Positions 1 to 6,429 are shown, counted from the stretch's first letter. The stretch: DNA of 9,226 nucleotides from an uncultured Clostridia bacterium (GCA_947600345.1 CANQGC010000103.1:1-9226); one strand, 5' to 3'. The notes: generated by a model from the sequence alone, not told the origin. Translations and numbers: made by a program.

Positions 1-44
1 GAGCGCTTGACGCTCCCCATCTCTCCTTGGCCCCCCGGGAGGGG

Positions 45-115
45 CCCCTGCCCGCAGGCAGCAGCAGCGGCCCGCAGGGCCGCCGCTGAAGGAATCTCCA
101 GTGGAGATTCCTTAT
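45..115. repeat. Tandem hairpin unit, copy 1 (about 71 bp)
   Basis: The unit starts with CCCCTGCC and holds three hairpins: a 5-bp stem (48-61), a 12-bp stem with an A.C mismatch (62-88) and an 11-bp stem (89-113). It aligns almost without gaps to the next 72 bp. The loops differ between copies while the stems are preserved. CCCCTGCC occurs a third time at 268-275, before the last hairpin of the array. Confidence 0.8.
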
Positions 116-187
116 CCCCTGCCGTGAGGCAGCATCGGCGGCCTGTAAGGCCGCCGATGAAGGGAATCCCCAGTGGGGATTCCCAAA
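116..187. repeat. Tandem hairpin unit, copy 2 (about 72 bp)
   Basis: This is the second copy of the unit at 45-115, with the same order of short, long and long hairpin (119-132, 133-159, 162-184). Compared with copy 1, paired positions change together: 64:86 G:C becomes 135:157 T:A, 73:77 C:G becomes 144:148 T:A, and a T:A pair in the third stem (97:105) becomes C:G. The first loop changes from CGCA to GTGA. Stem preservation with changed sequence points to selection for, or copying of, the folded form. Confidence 0.8.
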
Positions 188-308
188 CCCATGCCGCCGC
201 AAAGCGGCGGCATACGCCGTGAGGCGCAAAACCCACGCCGTGAGGCGTCCACGTGCCCGACAGGGCACCCCTGCCCGCCGCAAGGCGGAACCGCCCCATG
301 CAAATGCC

Positions 309-1805
309 TCAATCCAACCAATCAATACTTTGATTCACATACTCATCCACATTGTACACCCAGTCGGTGAGAAAATCCTCCCAGCTCCTTCCGCTGGCCT
401 CGTCCAGCGCGTCGACCAAATCCATCTCCGTGAGATAGTCCACATCCAATCCCTTCTCGTAGAACCGGCGCAGGCCGGAGAGCATCTCCTCCCGCCCCAT
501 GGCGGTGCGCAGCTCGTGGAACACCGCCGTGCCGCGGTCGAGCACCACGGTGCGGTATTCGCCGGAGGTGAAGAGGGACGCGTCGGTGTTGACCCGCAGG
601 CCGCCGGGGATCGTCAGCTGCAGCGAATCAACGATGTCCCGGTTCAGCGCGGCGAGGTAGGCGTCGTGGCCCTCGGCCTCCTCCAGCAGCAGGTAGGACA
701 GGTACCTGCTCAGCGCGTCGGACAGCCAGGCGTCCGAGCTGGGATGGCCGCCGGTGCGGCGGCCGAAGTACTGCTGGGCCACGAATTCGCGCACCGCCCG
801 GTCGCGATCATCGCTGTCGCGCATCAGCTCCGGGGTCAGCCACAGCATGCCGCTGTGGGGCAGGGAGGGGCCCGCTCCGTCCGCCTGAACGAAGTCGAGC
901 TGGGTGTAGGGGCAGGGGCCAAACCACGCCTCGCAGGCTTCCACGGCCTCTGCGGCGGCATCGAGCAGCTCGTCCGCCACGCCGCGCACGTTGGTCAGGC
1001 AGCGCAGCGACACGCCGCCCCGGGAGACCCGCGCGTACTCCCGGTAGCGCTTGCCGAAGCTCAGCGCGAAGTCGCGCACGTCCCTGGCCGCGATCGTCCA
1101 GGCGCCGTCGCCGCCCAGGCGCTCCTCGCCGGTGGCGGCGAGCGCATAGTTCTCCGGCAGCGCGATTTCCGCCTCCACGTCCATGCGGGGGCAGTCGGCG
1201 TAGCGGGTGAAGGACAGCGGCGGATTCAGTATGAATTCTCCGTTCTCGTCCAGCGCGGCGGGCGCGAAGTAGAAGCCGCTCAGCCGCCAGCCGGCGTCCG
1301 AAATTCCCAGGAAGGCGGCGTTCTCGGTCAGCAGCAGGTAGTACTCAAGCGCGAATTCACAGGAATCGCCGGGCTCCAGCGCGCAGGCGACGCGAAGGTA
1401 CATCTCGTCCTCGCCCTGGAAGCCGTAGTCCGCATCCGCTCCGTCCACGCGCAAGCCGGTCAGATCCGCGCCTCCCGGGAGGTAGCCAGCGGGGAAGGCG
1501 GCGAGCAGCTCCTCGCCGTCGTAGGGCAGGCTCGCGCTGCGGCGGAGCAGGTTCGCGGGGACGTAGAACAGCACCCGGTCGAGGGCGCGGCCGGAGGCGT
1601 TGACATACACAAGGCGCTGCGTCATGCGCAGCGCTTGTGCCTCCTCGAGGTATTCCATTGTGAGGGTCATGCGGTTCCCCGACGGCGCCGGGGCCTCCTC
1701 CGCGTAAGCCAGCGAGAGCACTGCCGACACCACCGCCGTGCCCGCCAGCAGCACCGCCAGCACGATGGCGACGATGCGCACCAGCTTCCGTTGCCTTCGA
1801 TTCAT
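309..1805 (-). CDS. Membrane-anchored M1-peptidase-like protein lacking the zinc site
   Basis: This 498-residue protein has a basic N-terminus and one hydrophobic segment (about residues 8-32), so it is predicted to be anchored with the rest outside the cell. Residues 45-230 resemble the N-terminal beta saddle of M1 aminopeptidases, and 235-470 resemble the gluzincin catalytic domain. The family's zinc motif H-E-x2-H-x18-E is replaced in register: E340 and Q344 sit where the two histidines belong, F341 replaces the catalytic glutamate, and D363 (in WLSDALSRY) replaces the third ligand, with the 18-residue spacing exact. The GxMEN region reads GMLWL (319-323), and the usual transition-state tyrosine (Y-x-R/K-G) is L422. 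Catalysis by the M1 mechanism therefore looks impossible; a binding, scaffold or chaperone role is inferred. The start is supported by GAGGAGG about 5 nt upstream of the ATG, overlapping the preceding stop codon. It is the last gene of the signal-peptidase operon. Confidence 0.85.
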   Translation of the reverse strand: MNRRQRKLVRIVAIVLAVLLAGTAVVSAVLSLAYAEEAPAPSGNRMTLTMEYLEEAQALRMTQRLVYVNASGRALDRVLFYVPANLLRRSASLPYDGEELLAAFPAGYLPGGADLTGLRVDGADADYGFQGEDEMYLRVACALEPGDSCEFALEYYLLLTENAAFLGISDAGWRLSGFYFAPAALDENGEFILNPPLSFTRYADCPRMDVEAEIALPENYALAATGEERLGGDGAWTIAARDVRDFALSFGKRYREYARVSRGGVSLRCLTNVRGVADELLDAAAEAVEACEAWFGPCPYTQLDFVQADGAGPSLPHSGMLWLTPELMRDSDDRDRAVREFVAQQYFGRRTGGHPSSDAWLSDALSRYLSYLLLEEAEGHDAYLAALNRDIVDSLQLTIPGGLRVNTDASLFTSGEYRTVVLDRGTAVFHELRTAMGREEMLSGLRRFYEKGLDVDYLTEMDLVDALDEASGRSWEDFLTDWVYNVDEYVNQSIDWLD

Positions 1806-1815
1806 GCGCGCCTCC

Positions 1816-2535
1816 TCAATCCACGTCGCGGATGTCGCCGATGGGCCAGATCACCTTGCGCACCCTGCCGACGAGCATGTCGCCCGTGATGGGGCCCACG
1901 TCATTGGAGGGATCGGTGTCGTTCCAGTCGCGGGAGTCGTGGCTGTTGTTCCGGTTGTCGCCCACGACGAAGTATTCGTTCTCGCCCAGTGTGTAGGGGG
2001 CGTAGTCGTCGCTCGGGTTCATGCCGAAGAACAGCGGCAATTCGGGGTCGAGCATCTCGTCCTCCGTCCGGACGCTGCCGTCCTCACCCTCGACCTGGTA
2101 GACCACGTGGGTCACGCCGTTCTCCCGGTAGATCTGGTCGCCGGGGATGGCCACGGCGCGCTTGACGAAGTTCGTGTTGCCCCGGTTCGGATAGTGGCAG
2201 ATGACCACATCGTCGCGCTCCACGCCGTGCAGGCGCACGTCCAGCACGCTCACGAACAGCCGCTCGTTGTCCAGCAGCGTATCGAACATGGACATGCCGT
2301 CCACGCGGATGACCTGGAACAGGTAGTTCCTGCAGAAGAAGACCACCAGCAGCGCCGCGGCGATGGAGACGATCCACTCCCGCGCCTCCTTCTTCCAGTT
2401 CTTCTTCGGCTTCTCCGCCGCCTGGGCGGCATCCTGAAGCGTCGCGCCCTGCTCGGGGGCGGACTGGCCCTCCGCCGGTTCCGCCTCGGTGCGAACCTGC
2501 TCCTGCTCCGAATTCATCGCATTGTTCTCCTCCAT
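1816..2535 (-). CDS. lepB: Type I signal peptidase (second, longer copy)
   Basis: This membrane protease removes signal peptides from exported proteins on the outer face of the cytoplasmic membrane (S26, Ser-Lys dyad). From the chosen start it has 239 residues: a 48-residue hydrophilic, Gln/Ala/Glu-rich cytoplasmic tail, one membrane segment (about 53-74), then the catalytic domain. The nucleophile is S82 in GMSMFDTL, the general base K125 in NFVKRAVAIPGD, and box E is GDNRNNSHDSRD (192-203). The usual Pro after the SM motif is Asp here. The ATG at 2535 is chosen because AGAGAGG lies 8 nt upstream. An in-frame ATG at 2556 would overlap the upstream stop as TGATG, giving 246 residues, but has no good ribosome binding site. 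It lies between another signal peptidase and the M1-like gene, 10 nt from the latter. It is clearly distinct in length and tail from its neighbour, so this is not a recent duplication. Confidence 0.93.
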   Translation of the reverse strand: MEENNAMNSEQEQVRTEAEPAEGQSAPEQGATLQDAAQAAEKPKKNWKKEAREWIVSIAAALLVVFFCRNYLFQVIRVDGMSMFDTLLDNERLFVSVLDVRLHGVERDDVVICHYPNRGNTNFVKRAVAIPGDQIYRENGVTHVVYQVEGEDGSVRTEDEMLDPELPLFFGMNPSDDYAPYTLGENEYFVVGDNRNNSHDSRDWNDTDPSNDVGPITGDMLVGRVRKVIWPIGDIRDVD

Positions 2536-2555
2536 GATGGGTACCTCTCTTTGCA

Positions 2556-3059
2556 TCAGTCAATATTGCGGAATGGCCACAGTACGAAGCGCACGCGGCC
2601 CAGGAAATCCTTCCGGGAGATCGGGCCCATGTCCTCCGCCCGGGAGTCGTAGCTCTCGGGCCGGTTGTCGCCCAGCACCAGGTATTCGTCCGGGCCCAGA
2701 GTGACGCGGTAGTCCTCGGCGGGGCCGGTGGCGTAGGGCTCGGAGAGGGGCGCGCCGTCGATGTAGATCCTGCCGCCCGAGATCTCCACCGTCTCGCCGG
2801 GCAGGCCGATCAGCCGCTTCAGGTAGGCCGCGTCCCTGCCGGGGAAGGTGCACTCGACCACGTCGCCCCGCCCGGGCGCGCCCAAGCGGTAGTCAAACAG
2901 CGTGACCAGCGCGATGTCGCCATCGTTGAGCGTGGAGACCATCGAGCTTCCGGCCACGCGCACCAGGTGGAAGCCCCACAGCCGCAGCGCCAGGCAGAGC
3001 AGCAGTACAGCCAGCAGCGCGACCGGCAGGCGGCGCCTCCGCCGCTTCGCCTTCCTCAT
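2556..3059 (-). CDS. lepB: Type I signal peptidase (first, short copy)
   Basis: This compact S26 signal peptidase has 167 residues: a strongly basic N-terminus (KAKRRRRR), one membrane segment (about 11-29) and an external catalytic domain. The nucleophile is S39 in AGSSMVSTL and the general base is K81 in AYLKRLIGLPGE. Box E is GDNRPESYDSR (130-140), followed by the C-terminal GRVRFVLWPF block. The conserved Pro of the SMxPT motif is Ser here, as it is also changed in the neighbouring paralogue. The ATG at 3059 overlaps the stop of the DUF951 gene as ATGA, with only a poorly spaced GAGG next to it, so translational coupling to the upstream gene is likely. A longer reading upstream in the same frame (to 3305) covers the DUF951 gene in another frame and is not part of the protein. 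Confidence 0.93.
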   Translation of the reverse strand: MRKAKRRRRRLPVALLAVLLLCLALRLWGFHLVRVAGSSMVSTLNDGDIALVTLFDYRLGAPGRGDVVECTFPGRDAAYLKRLIGLPGETVEISGGRIYIDGAPLSEPYATGPAEDYRVTLGPDEYLVLGDNRPESYDSRAEDMGPISRKDFLGRVRFVLWPFRNID

Positions 3060-3250
3060 GCCTCGGGAACCGCCGGGACGAGTATCTTCTTCACGCGCTT
3101 CTCGAAGGTGGGACGGTCCAGCATCACGATGCGGCCGCAGCCCGCGCACTTCATCTTGATGTCCGAACCCACGAAGGTGATCGTCCACTGGTCGCTGCCG
3201 CAGGGGTGCGGCTTGCGCATCTTCACCAGGTCGCCGACGTTCAGCAGCAT
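3056..3250 (-). CDS. DUF951 family small protein
   Basis: This 64-residue protein matches the DUF951 family (YyzM-like) of Firmicutes, recognised by VGDLVKMRKPHPCGS near the N-terminus, KCAGCGR in the middle and the FEKRVKKIL ending. C17, C35 and C38, perhaps with H15, form a pattern that could bind one zinc ion; this is an inference. No biochemical role is known to me for the family. The ATG at 3250 is chosen because GGAGG sits 8 nt upstream; in-frame ATGs at 3283 and 3271 have no ribosome binding site. It is the first gene of the minus-strand operon and is coupled by ATGA to the first signal peptidase. The 144 bp upstream, to the methyltransferase stop, hold no convincing promoter, so read-through from the methyltransferase is possible. 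Confidence 0.88.
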   Translation of the reverse strand: MLLNVGDLVKMRKPHPCGSDQWTITFVGSDIKMKCAGCGRIVMLDRPTFEKRVKKILVPAVPEA

Positions 3251-3394
3251 CGCGCCTTCCTCCGTTTTCATAGATTCTGCCACGGGCAGATGAACTCTTC
3301 ATCAATTCTAACGCATCAATGTTAAGATGTGTGGTTCATACCAATCCGAATCCAAAATGTTGCCGGCGCGCCGCGCGTTCAGCCCGGCCCGGCG

Positions 3395-4636
3395 TCACTC
3401 CGGATCGATCTCATAGCAGAAGCAGCGGCCGCTGACGTCGCTGACGCACAGCGCAAGCTGCCCCGCGTAGGCCGGGGCGTCCAGCGACTCCGCAAGCCTC
3501 GGCGCGCGCTTGGTGCGGGCGGACTCCGCCATCGCCCGGTATTCGCCGTCCCGGACGTAGCCCACCGACCAGCAGTCCACGCCGTCCAGCCCGGAGAGCT
3601 CCCGATCCAGCAGGCCGGGCTCCAGCGCAAAGCGCTCCAGCCGCACGTGATAGAAGCCCACGCCCGGCGTCGCGCTGGCCTCGCAGAGCGGCTCGCCCTC
3701 GAAGGGCGGGTACTCCAGCGAATAGGTCGCGCCGCCCAGCCGCCGCCGCGCCACGTTCAGCGCCATCGGGCAGCGGTCGATGCCGATGAAGTCGCGCTCC
3801 AGCCGCTTGGCCGCCTCCAGCGTCGTGGAGCTTCCGGCGAAGGGATCGAGCACCAGCTCGCCGGGGCGCGAGCCGCAGCGCACGATGCGGTCCAGCAGGC
3901 TCAGCGGCTTCTGGGTGTCGTAGCCGGTGCGCTCGGGATCGCGCTGCTGCAGGTGGGACAGGTCGTTCCATACGTCGGTGGGGGCCACCGGATCGTCGTC
4001 GTAGTAGGTGTAGACGCGCTCGCCCACGCGCACGGAGCGGTACACCCTTCCGTCCGGATCCACGTGGCGGCGCATGTGGTTCGTCCTGGGCTCCGTGCGG
4101 GGGGCCATCACCGCCTCCACGTTGAAGTCGTAGGCGGGGCCCTTGCGGTAGAACAGGATCACGTCGTGCTTGCGGCTGAAGTGCTTCAGGGACCGCCCGC
4201 CGGTCTGATAGACCCAGATGATCTCGTTCAGGAAGTTGTCCTCGCCGAAGATTTCGTCCATCATCAGCCGCAGGTGGGGATGCGTGCGGTAGTCGATGTG
4301 CAGGAAGATCATGCCGTCGTCGCGCAGCAGCATCCGGCAGCGGGTGAGCACCTCGCGCATCATAGAGAGGAATTCCTCGCGGCTCAGGGCATCCGAGAAG
4401 GTGGGAAGCGCGAGCGTCCCGCGCCCGCTCTTCCACTCCTGTTCGCCCACGCGCACGCGCATGACGAAGCGCTCCCCCGTCTGAAAGGGAGGGTCGAGGT
4501 AGATCAGCTTGATTTGCCCGCAGTGGGTCTGCAGAAGCCGATCCAGTCCCGCGCGCGCGTCCTCGAGCAAAAACCGCCCGCTCGCGCCGCTTCCCTCGTG
4601 GATTTCCCGGGAAATCTCCGCACGCCTGAGCGCCAT
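3395..4636 (-). CDS. Solitary DNA methyltransferase, beta class (probably N6-adenine)
   Basis: This 413-residue protein transfers a methyl group from S-adenosylmethionine to a base in a specific DNA sequence. Motif IV comes first (YLDPPF, 46-51; the DPPF form favours N6-adenine, though N4-cytosine cannot be excluded). Then come a middle region (about 55-235) that would hold target recognition, TGYDTQKPLSLLDR (237-250), and the SAM-binding motif I VLDPFAGSSTT (262-272). The order IV then I defines the beta class (pfam01555). A C-terminal extension of about 105 residues after 305 is unlike the minimal enzymes. No restriction endonuclease lies beside it, so it appears to be an orphan that could act in regulation or repair marking rather than defence. 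The start is supported by GGGAGG 7 nt upstream and by a promoter just before it. Confidence 0.9.
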   Translation of the reverse strand: MALRRAEISREIHEGSGASGRFLLEDARAGLDRLLQTHCGQIKLIYLDPPFQTGERFVMRVRVGEQEWKSGRGTLALPTFSDALSREEFLSMMREVLTRCRMLLRDDGMIFLHIDYRTHPHLRLMMDEIFGEDNFLNEIIWVYQTGGRSLKHFSRKHDVILFYRKGPAYDFNVEAVMAPRTEPRTNHMRRHVDPDGRVYRSVRVGERVYTYYDDDPVAPTDVWNDLSHLQQRDPERTGYDTQKPLSLLDRIVRCGSRPGELVLDPFAGSSTTLEAAKRLERDFIGIDRCPMALNVARRRLGGATYSLEYPPFEGEPLCEASATPGVGFYHVRLERFALEPGLLDRELSGLDGVDCWSVGYVRDGEYRAMAESARTKRAPRLAESLDAPAYAGQLALCVSDVSGRCFCYEIDPE

Positions 4637-4665
4637 TGCCGCACCTCCCCAAATGATTTCATCTT

Positions 4666-4694
4666 ATTATAGCATCAATTCGCGCGGGGGGCAA
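4666..4694 (-). promoter_or_regulatory. Sigma-A-type promoter of the methyltransferase gene
   Basis: On the minus strand, TTGCCC (4694-4689) and a perfect TATAAT (4671-4666) are separated by 17 nt. The predicted start of transcription is near 4659, leaving a leader of about 23 nt that contains the GGGAGG ribosome binding site. No LexA-like box overlaps it. Confidence 0.7.
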
Positions 4695-4703
4695 GGGGCG
4701 TCC

Positions 4704-4741
4704 GGAAGAATCCGGAAGCCAGAGGCCTCCCGGATTCCTCC
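4704..4741. repeat. Inverted repeat between divergent promoters
   Basis: The arms GGA-a-GAATCCGG (4704-4715) and CCGGATTC-c-TCC (4730-4741) pair over 11 bp with one mismatch, around a 14-nt centre that can form a small inner stem (GCC/GGC). It lies upstream of both promoters, so it would be in neither transcript. A palindrome GGCCGCGGCC (4743-4752) follows at once. The role is unknown. Confidence 0.5.
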
Positions 4742-4786
4742 CGGCCGCGGCCAAATTTTGTCCAGCGAATTTCACCCGGTGTTCGA

Positions 4787-4815
4787 TTGCTTTTTTCGAA
4801 CACACGTACTATAAT
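4787..4815 (+). promoter_or_regulatory. Promoter of the dinB operon
   Basis: TTGCTT (4787-4792) and a perfect TATAAT (4810-4815) are separated by 17 nt, predicting transcription from about 4822. The LexA box at 4824-4837 covers the predicted start site. A degenerate box CGAAC-ACAC-GTACT (4797-4810) fills the spacer between the two promoter elements. Confidence 0.75.
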
Positions 4816-4823
4816 TAGTAATA

Positions 4824-4837
4824 CGAACATATGTTCG
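4824..4837. promoter_or_regulatory. LexA (DinR) SOS operator
   Basis: CGAACATATGTTCG is a perfect 14-bp palindrome matching the Gram-positive LexA consensus CGAAC-N4-GTTCG. It sits at about +3 to +16 of the dinB promoter and 40 nt before the GTG start. LexA bound here would block transcription until RecA-stimulated self-cleavage after DNA damage. Confidence 0.92.
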
Positions 4838-4876
4838 AATCATTAAAAAGTCGCGGTGAAACCGAGGTGAGCTGCC

Positions 4877-6103
4877 GTGCGGACGGTGCTGCACAGCGAT
4901 TTGAACAACTTCTACGCCAGCGTGGAGTGCGTGTACGAGCCCTCGCTTCGCAAGGTGCCGCTGGCGGTCTGCGGGGACCCGGAGGCGCGTCACGGCATCG
5001 TGCTGGCGAAGAACGAGCTGGCCAAGGCGACGGGGGTGAAGACCGGGGAGGCCATCTGGCAGGCGCGGCAGAAGTGTCCGGGGCTGAAGATACTGCCGCC
5101 GGACTTCAAGAAGTACCTGCGCTTCGCCAGGATGATGCGCGGCATCTACGCCGACTACACGGACTTCATCGAGCCCTTCGGCCTGGACGAGGCCTGGCTG
5201 GACGTGAGCAGCTGCCACGAGAGCGGGGAGCGGATCGCCGACGAGCTCCGGCGGCGGGCGAAGGAGGAGCTGGGGCTGACGGTGTCGGTGGGCGTATCCT
5301 TCAACAAGATCTTCGCCAAGCTGGGGAGCGACATGAAGAAGCCCGACGCCACCACGGTGATCTCCCCGGAGAACTACCGGGAGAAGGTCTGGCCGCTGCC
5401 GGTGGAGGACCTTCTATACGTGGGCCCGGCCACGAAGCGCAAGCTGTGGCTGCGGGGCATACGCACCATCGGCGAGCTGGCCAACTGCGATATTCAGCTG
5501 CTGCGCGGCGCGCTGGGCAAGAACGGCGAGATGCTATGGAATTTCGCCCGAGGCAACGACTGCTCGCCGGTGCTCCCCGAGGGCGAGGCGGCGATGGTGA
5601 AGTCCGTGGGCAACAGCACCACCGCGCCGCGGGATCTGGAGAACGACCGGGACGTGTACCTGGTGCTGCTGGTGCTCTGCGAGAGCGTGGCGGAGCGGCT
5701 GCGGGAGCAGAGCCTGCGCGGCGACGTGGTCAGCGTCAGCGTGCGCGACTGCGAGCTCAACACCCGCTCGTTCCAGCGCAAGCTTCCCCGGCCCACGGCG
5801 CTCTCGGCGGAGATCGCCATGCACGCCCGGGAGCTGTTCCGGGAGCGCTGGTACTGGGAGAAGCCGATCCGCAGCCTGGGCGTATGCGTGAGCGGCCTGA
5901 GCTCCCAGACCGAGGGCGTGCAGCTGAGCATGTTTCCGGAGGCGAACGCCCGGCGCTACGAGCTGGAGGGCGCGATCGACGAGATTCGCCGTCGCTTCGG
6001 CCACGGCAGCATCTCCCGGGCGAGCCTGCTCGCGGACCAGCGAATCAACTGCATCAATCCCAGGGAGGATCACGTGATCCATCCCGTGGGCTGGAGGGGG
6101 TGA
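4877..6103 (+). CDS. dinB: DNA polymerase IV (Y-family translesion polymerase)
   Basis: This error-prone polymerase copies past damaged bases. The 408 residues carry the Y-family palm residues D8 (DLNNFYASVE) and D104/E105 (GLDEAWLDVS), with Y13 at the position of the steric gate that excludes ribonucleotides. A helix-hairpin-helix (about 179-202) and the little-finger domain (about 243-345) follow, then a sliding-clamp binding motif QLSMF (349-353), so the polymerase should be recruited by the beta clamp. The last 55 residues extend past that motif. It starts with GTG, preceded by GAGGTGA 6 nt upstream. Transcription is under the LexA box at 4824. The 79-residue gene follows 4 nt after the stop and an SSB-like gene comes next, suggesting one damage-response transcript. 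The sequence style is that of clostridial DinB proteins rather than the plasmid UvrX group. Confidence 0.95.
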   Translation: MRTVLHSDLNNFYASVECVYEPSLRKVPLAVCGDPEARHGIVLAKNELAKATGVKTGEAIWQARQKCPGLKILPPDFKKYLRFARMMRGIYADYTDFIEPFGLDEAWLDVSSCHESGERIADELRRRAKEELGLTVSVGVSFNKIFAKLGSDMKKPDATTVISPENYREKVWPLPVEDLLYVGPATKRKLWLRGIRTIGELANCDIQLLRGALGKNGEMLWNFARGNDCSPVLPEGEAAMVKSVGNSTTAPRDLENDRDVYLVLLVLCESVAERLREQSLRGDVVSVSVRDCELNTRSFQRKLPRPTALSAEIAMHARELFRERWYWEKPIRSLGVCVSGLSSQTEGVQLSMFPEANARRYELEGAIDEIRRRFGHGSISRASLLADQRINCINPREDHVIHPVGWRG

Positions 6104-6107
6104 AGCG

Positions 6108-6347
6108 ATGGCGAGGCGGGCCTATGTGCGGGTGGTGGCGGAGTTCTCCGAGGAGGGGAGGATCACGCCGCTGACGGTGGAGTGGGAGGACGGAAGGAAG
6201 TTTCGGGTGGACAAGCTGCTCGACGTGCGCCTGGCTCCGGCCACGAAGGCGGGAGGCCAGGGCATGCGCTACACGGTGCGCATCGGCGGGCGCGAAACCT
6301 ACCTCTTCGAGGACGAGGGCCGGTGGTTCGTGGAGGCGCGGGCGTAG
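6108..6347 (+). CDS. Small uncharacterised protein coupled to dinB
   Basis: This 79-residue product has no membrane segment and no cysteine. I recall similar short reading frames beside dinB in other Clostridia, but no named function. The predicted structure is mostly beta strands (about 6-13, 19-40, 53-77), with repeated W/Y/F and Gly turns (EWEDGRKFRVDKLLDVR; RETYLFEDEGRWFVE). This would fit a small barrel. The ATG lies 4 nt after the dinB stop, and its ribosome binding site GGAGGGGGTGA spans the end of dinB, so the two are translationally coupled. Given the tight link it may be a partner or modulator of the polymerase, but that is inference. Codon use and GC match dinB, which argues for a real gene. 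Confidence 0.78.
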   Translation: MARRAYVRVVAEFSEEGRITPLTVEWEDGRKFRVDKLLDVRLAPATKAGGQGMRYTVRIGGRETYLFEDEGRWFVEARA

Positions 6348-6429
6348 TTTCACGGCATACCTCCGGCGGCGCGCGCATATACTACTAGGGAAACGCACAT
6401 TTCAGAAACATGCAGAGGTGAGTGATACG

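Larger units (their letters stand above)
1..295. repeat. Array of about 13 consecutive short hairpins (left array)
   Basis: No gene is visible here; almost every base falls in a perfect or near-perfect inverted repeat. Stem/loop coordinates: 1-15 (5 bp, loop CTTGA), 29-46 (6 bp), 48-61 (5 bp, CGCA), 62-88 (12 bp with one A.C mismatch, GCA), 89-113 (11 bp, AGT), 119-132 (5 bp, GTGA), 133-159 (12 bp, GTA), 162-184 (10 bp, AGT), 191-213 (10 bp, AAA), 215-226 (4 bp, GTGA), 235-248 (5 bp, GTGA), 253-268 (6 bp, GACA), 275-288 (5 bp, GCAA). The array starts 13 bp beyond the stop codon of the M1-like gene, so it would form that operon's 3' untranslated region if read through. It continues to the window edge and may be longer. 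The function is unknown; termination or mRNA 3'-end protection, a structured RNA, or a mobile hairpin repeat are all possible. Confidence 0.85.

Noticed and set aside
1..295. CRISPR array
   Set aside because: There are no regular direct repeats separated by unique spacers of equal length, and no cas gene is nearby; the pattern is abutting inverted repeats.
219..1889. Long open frame of 556 codons on the + strand
   Set aside because: It lies antisense to the M1-like gene, has a low-complexity Ala/Val/Gln/His/Arg composition typical of the reverse strand of GC-rich genes, and starts inside the hairpin array.
3060..3305. N-terminal extension of the short signal peptidase
   Set aside because: It overlaps the DUF951 gene in another frame, is Arg-rich without hydrophobic character, and the ATGA overlap gives a natural start at 3059.
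3305..3310. TAGAAT as a -10 element for the DUF951 operon on the minus strand
   Set aside because: No -35-like hexamer at suitable distance; too weak to call.
3329..4672. Open frame of 447 codons on the + strand opposite the methyltransferase
   Set aside because: It is a His/Val/Ala/Gln-rich shadow of the methyltransferase frame with no ribosome binding site.
4831..6174. Open frame of 447 codons on the + strand overlapping dinB
   Set aside because: It is Arg/Gly/Ala-rich with no family motif; the other frame carries complete Y-family motifs and a well-placed start.
6378..6383. Separate promoter for the SSB-like gene (TATACT)
   Set aside because: No acceptable -35 element occurs at 16-18 nt upstream; transcription from the dinB promoter is a simpler explanation.
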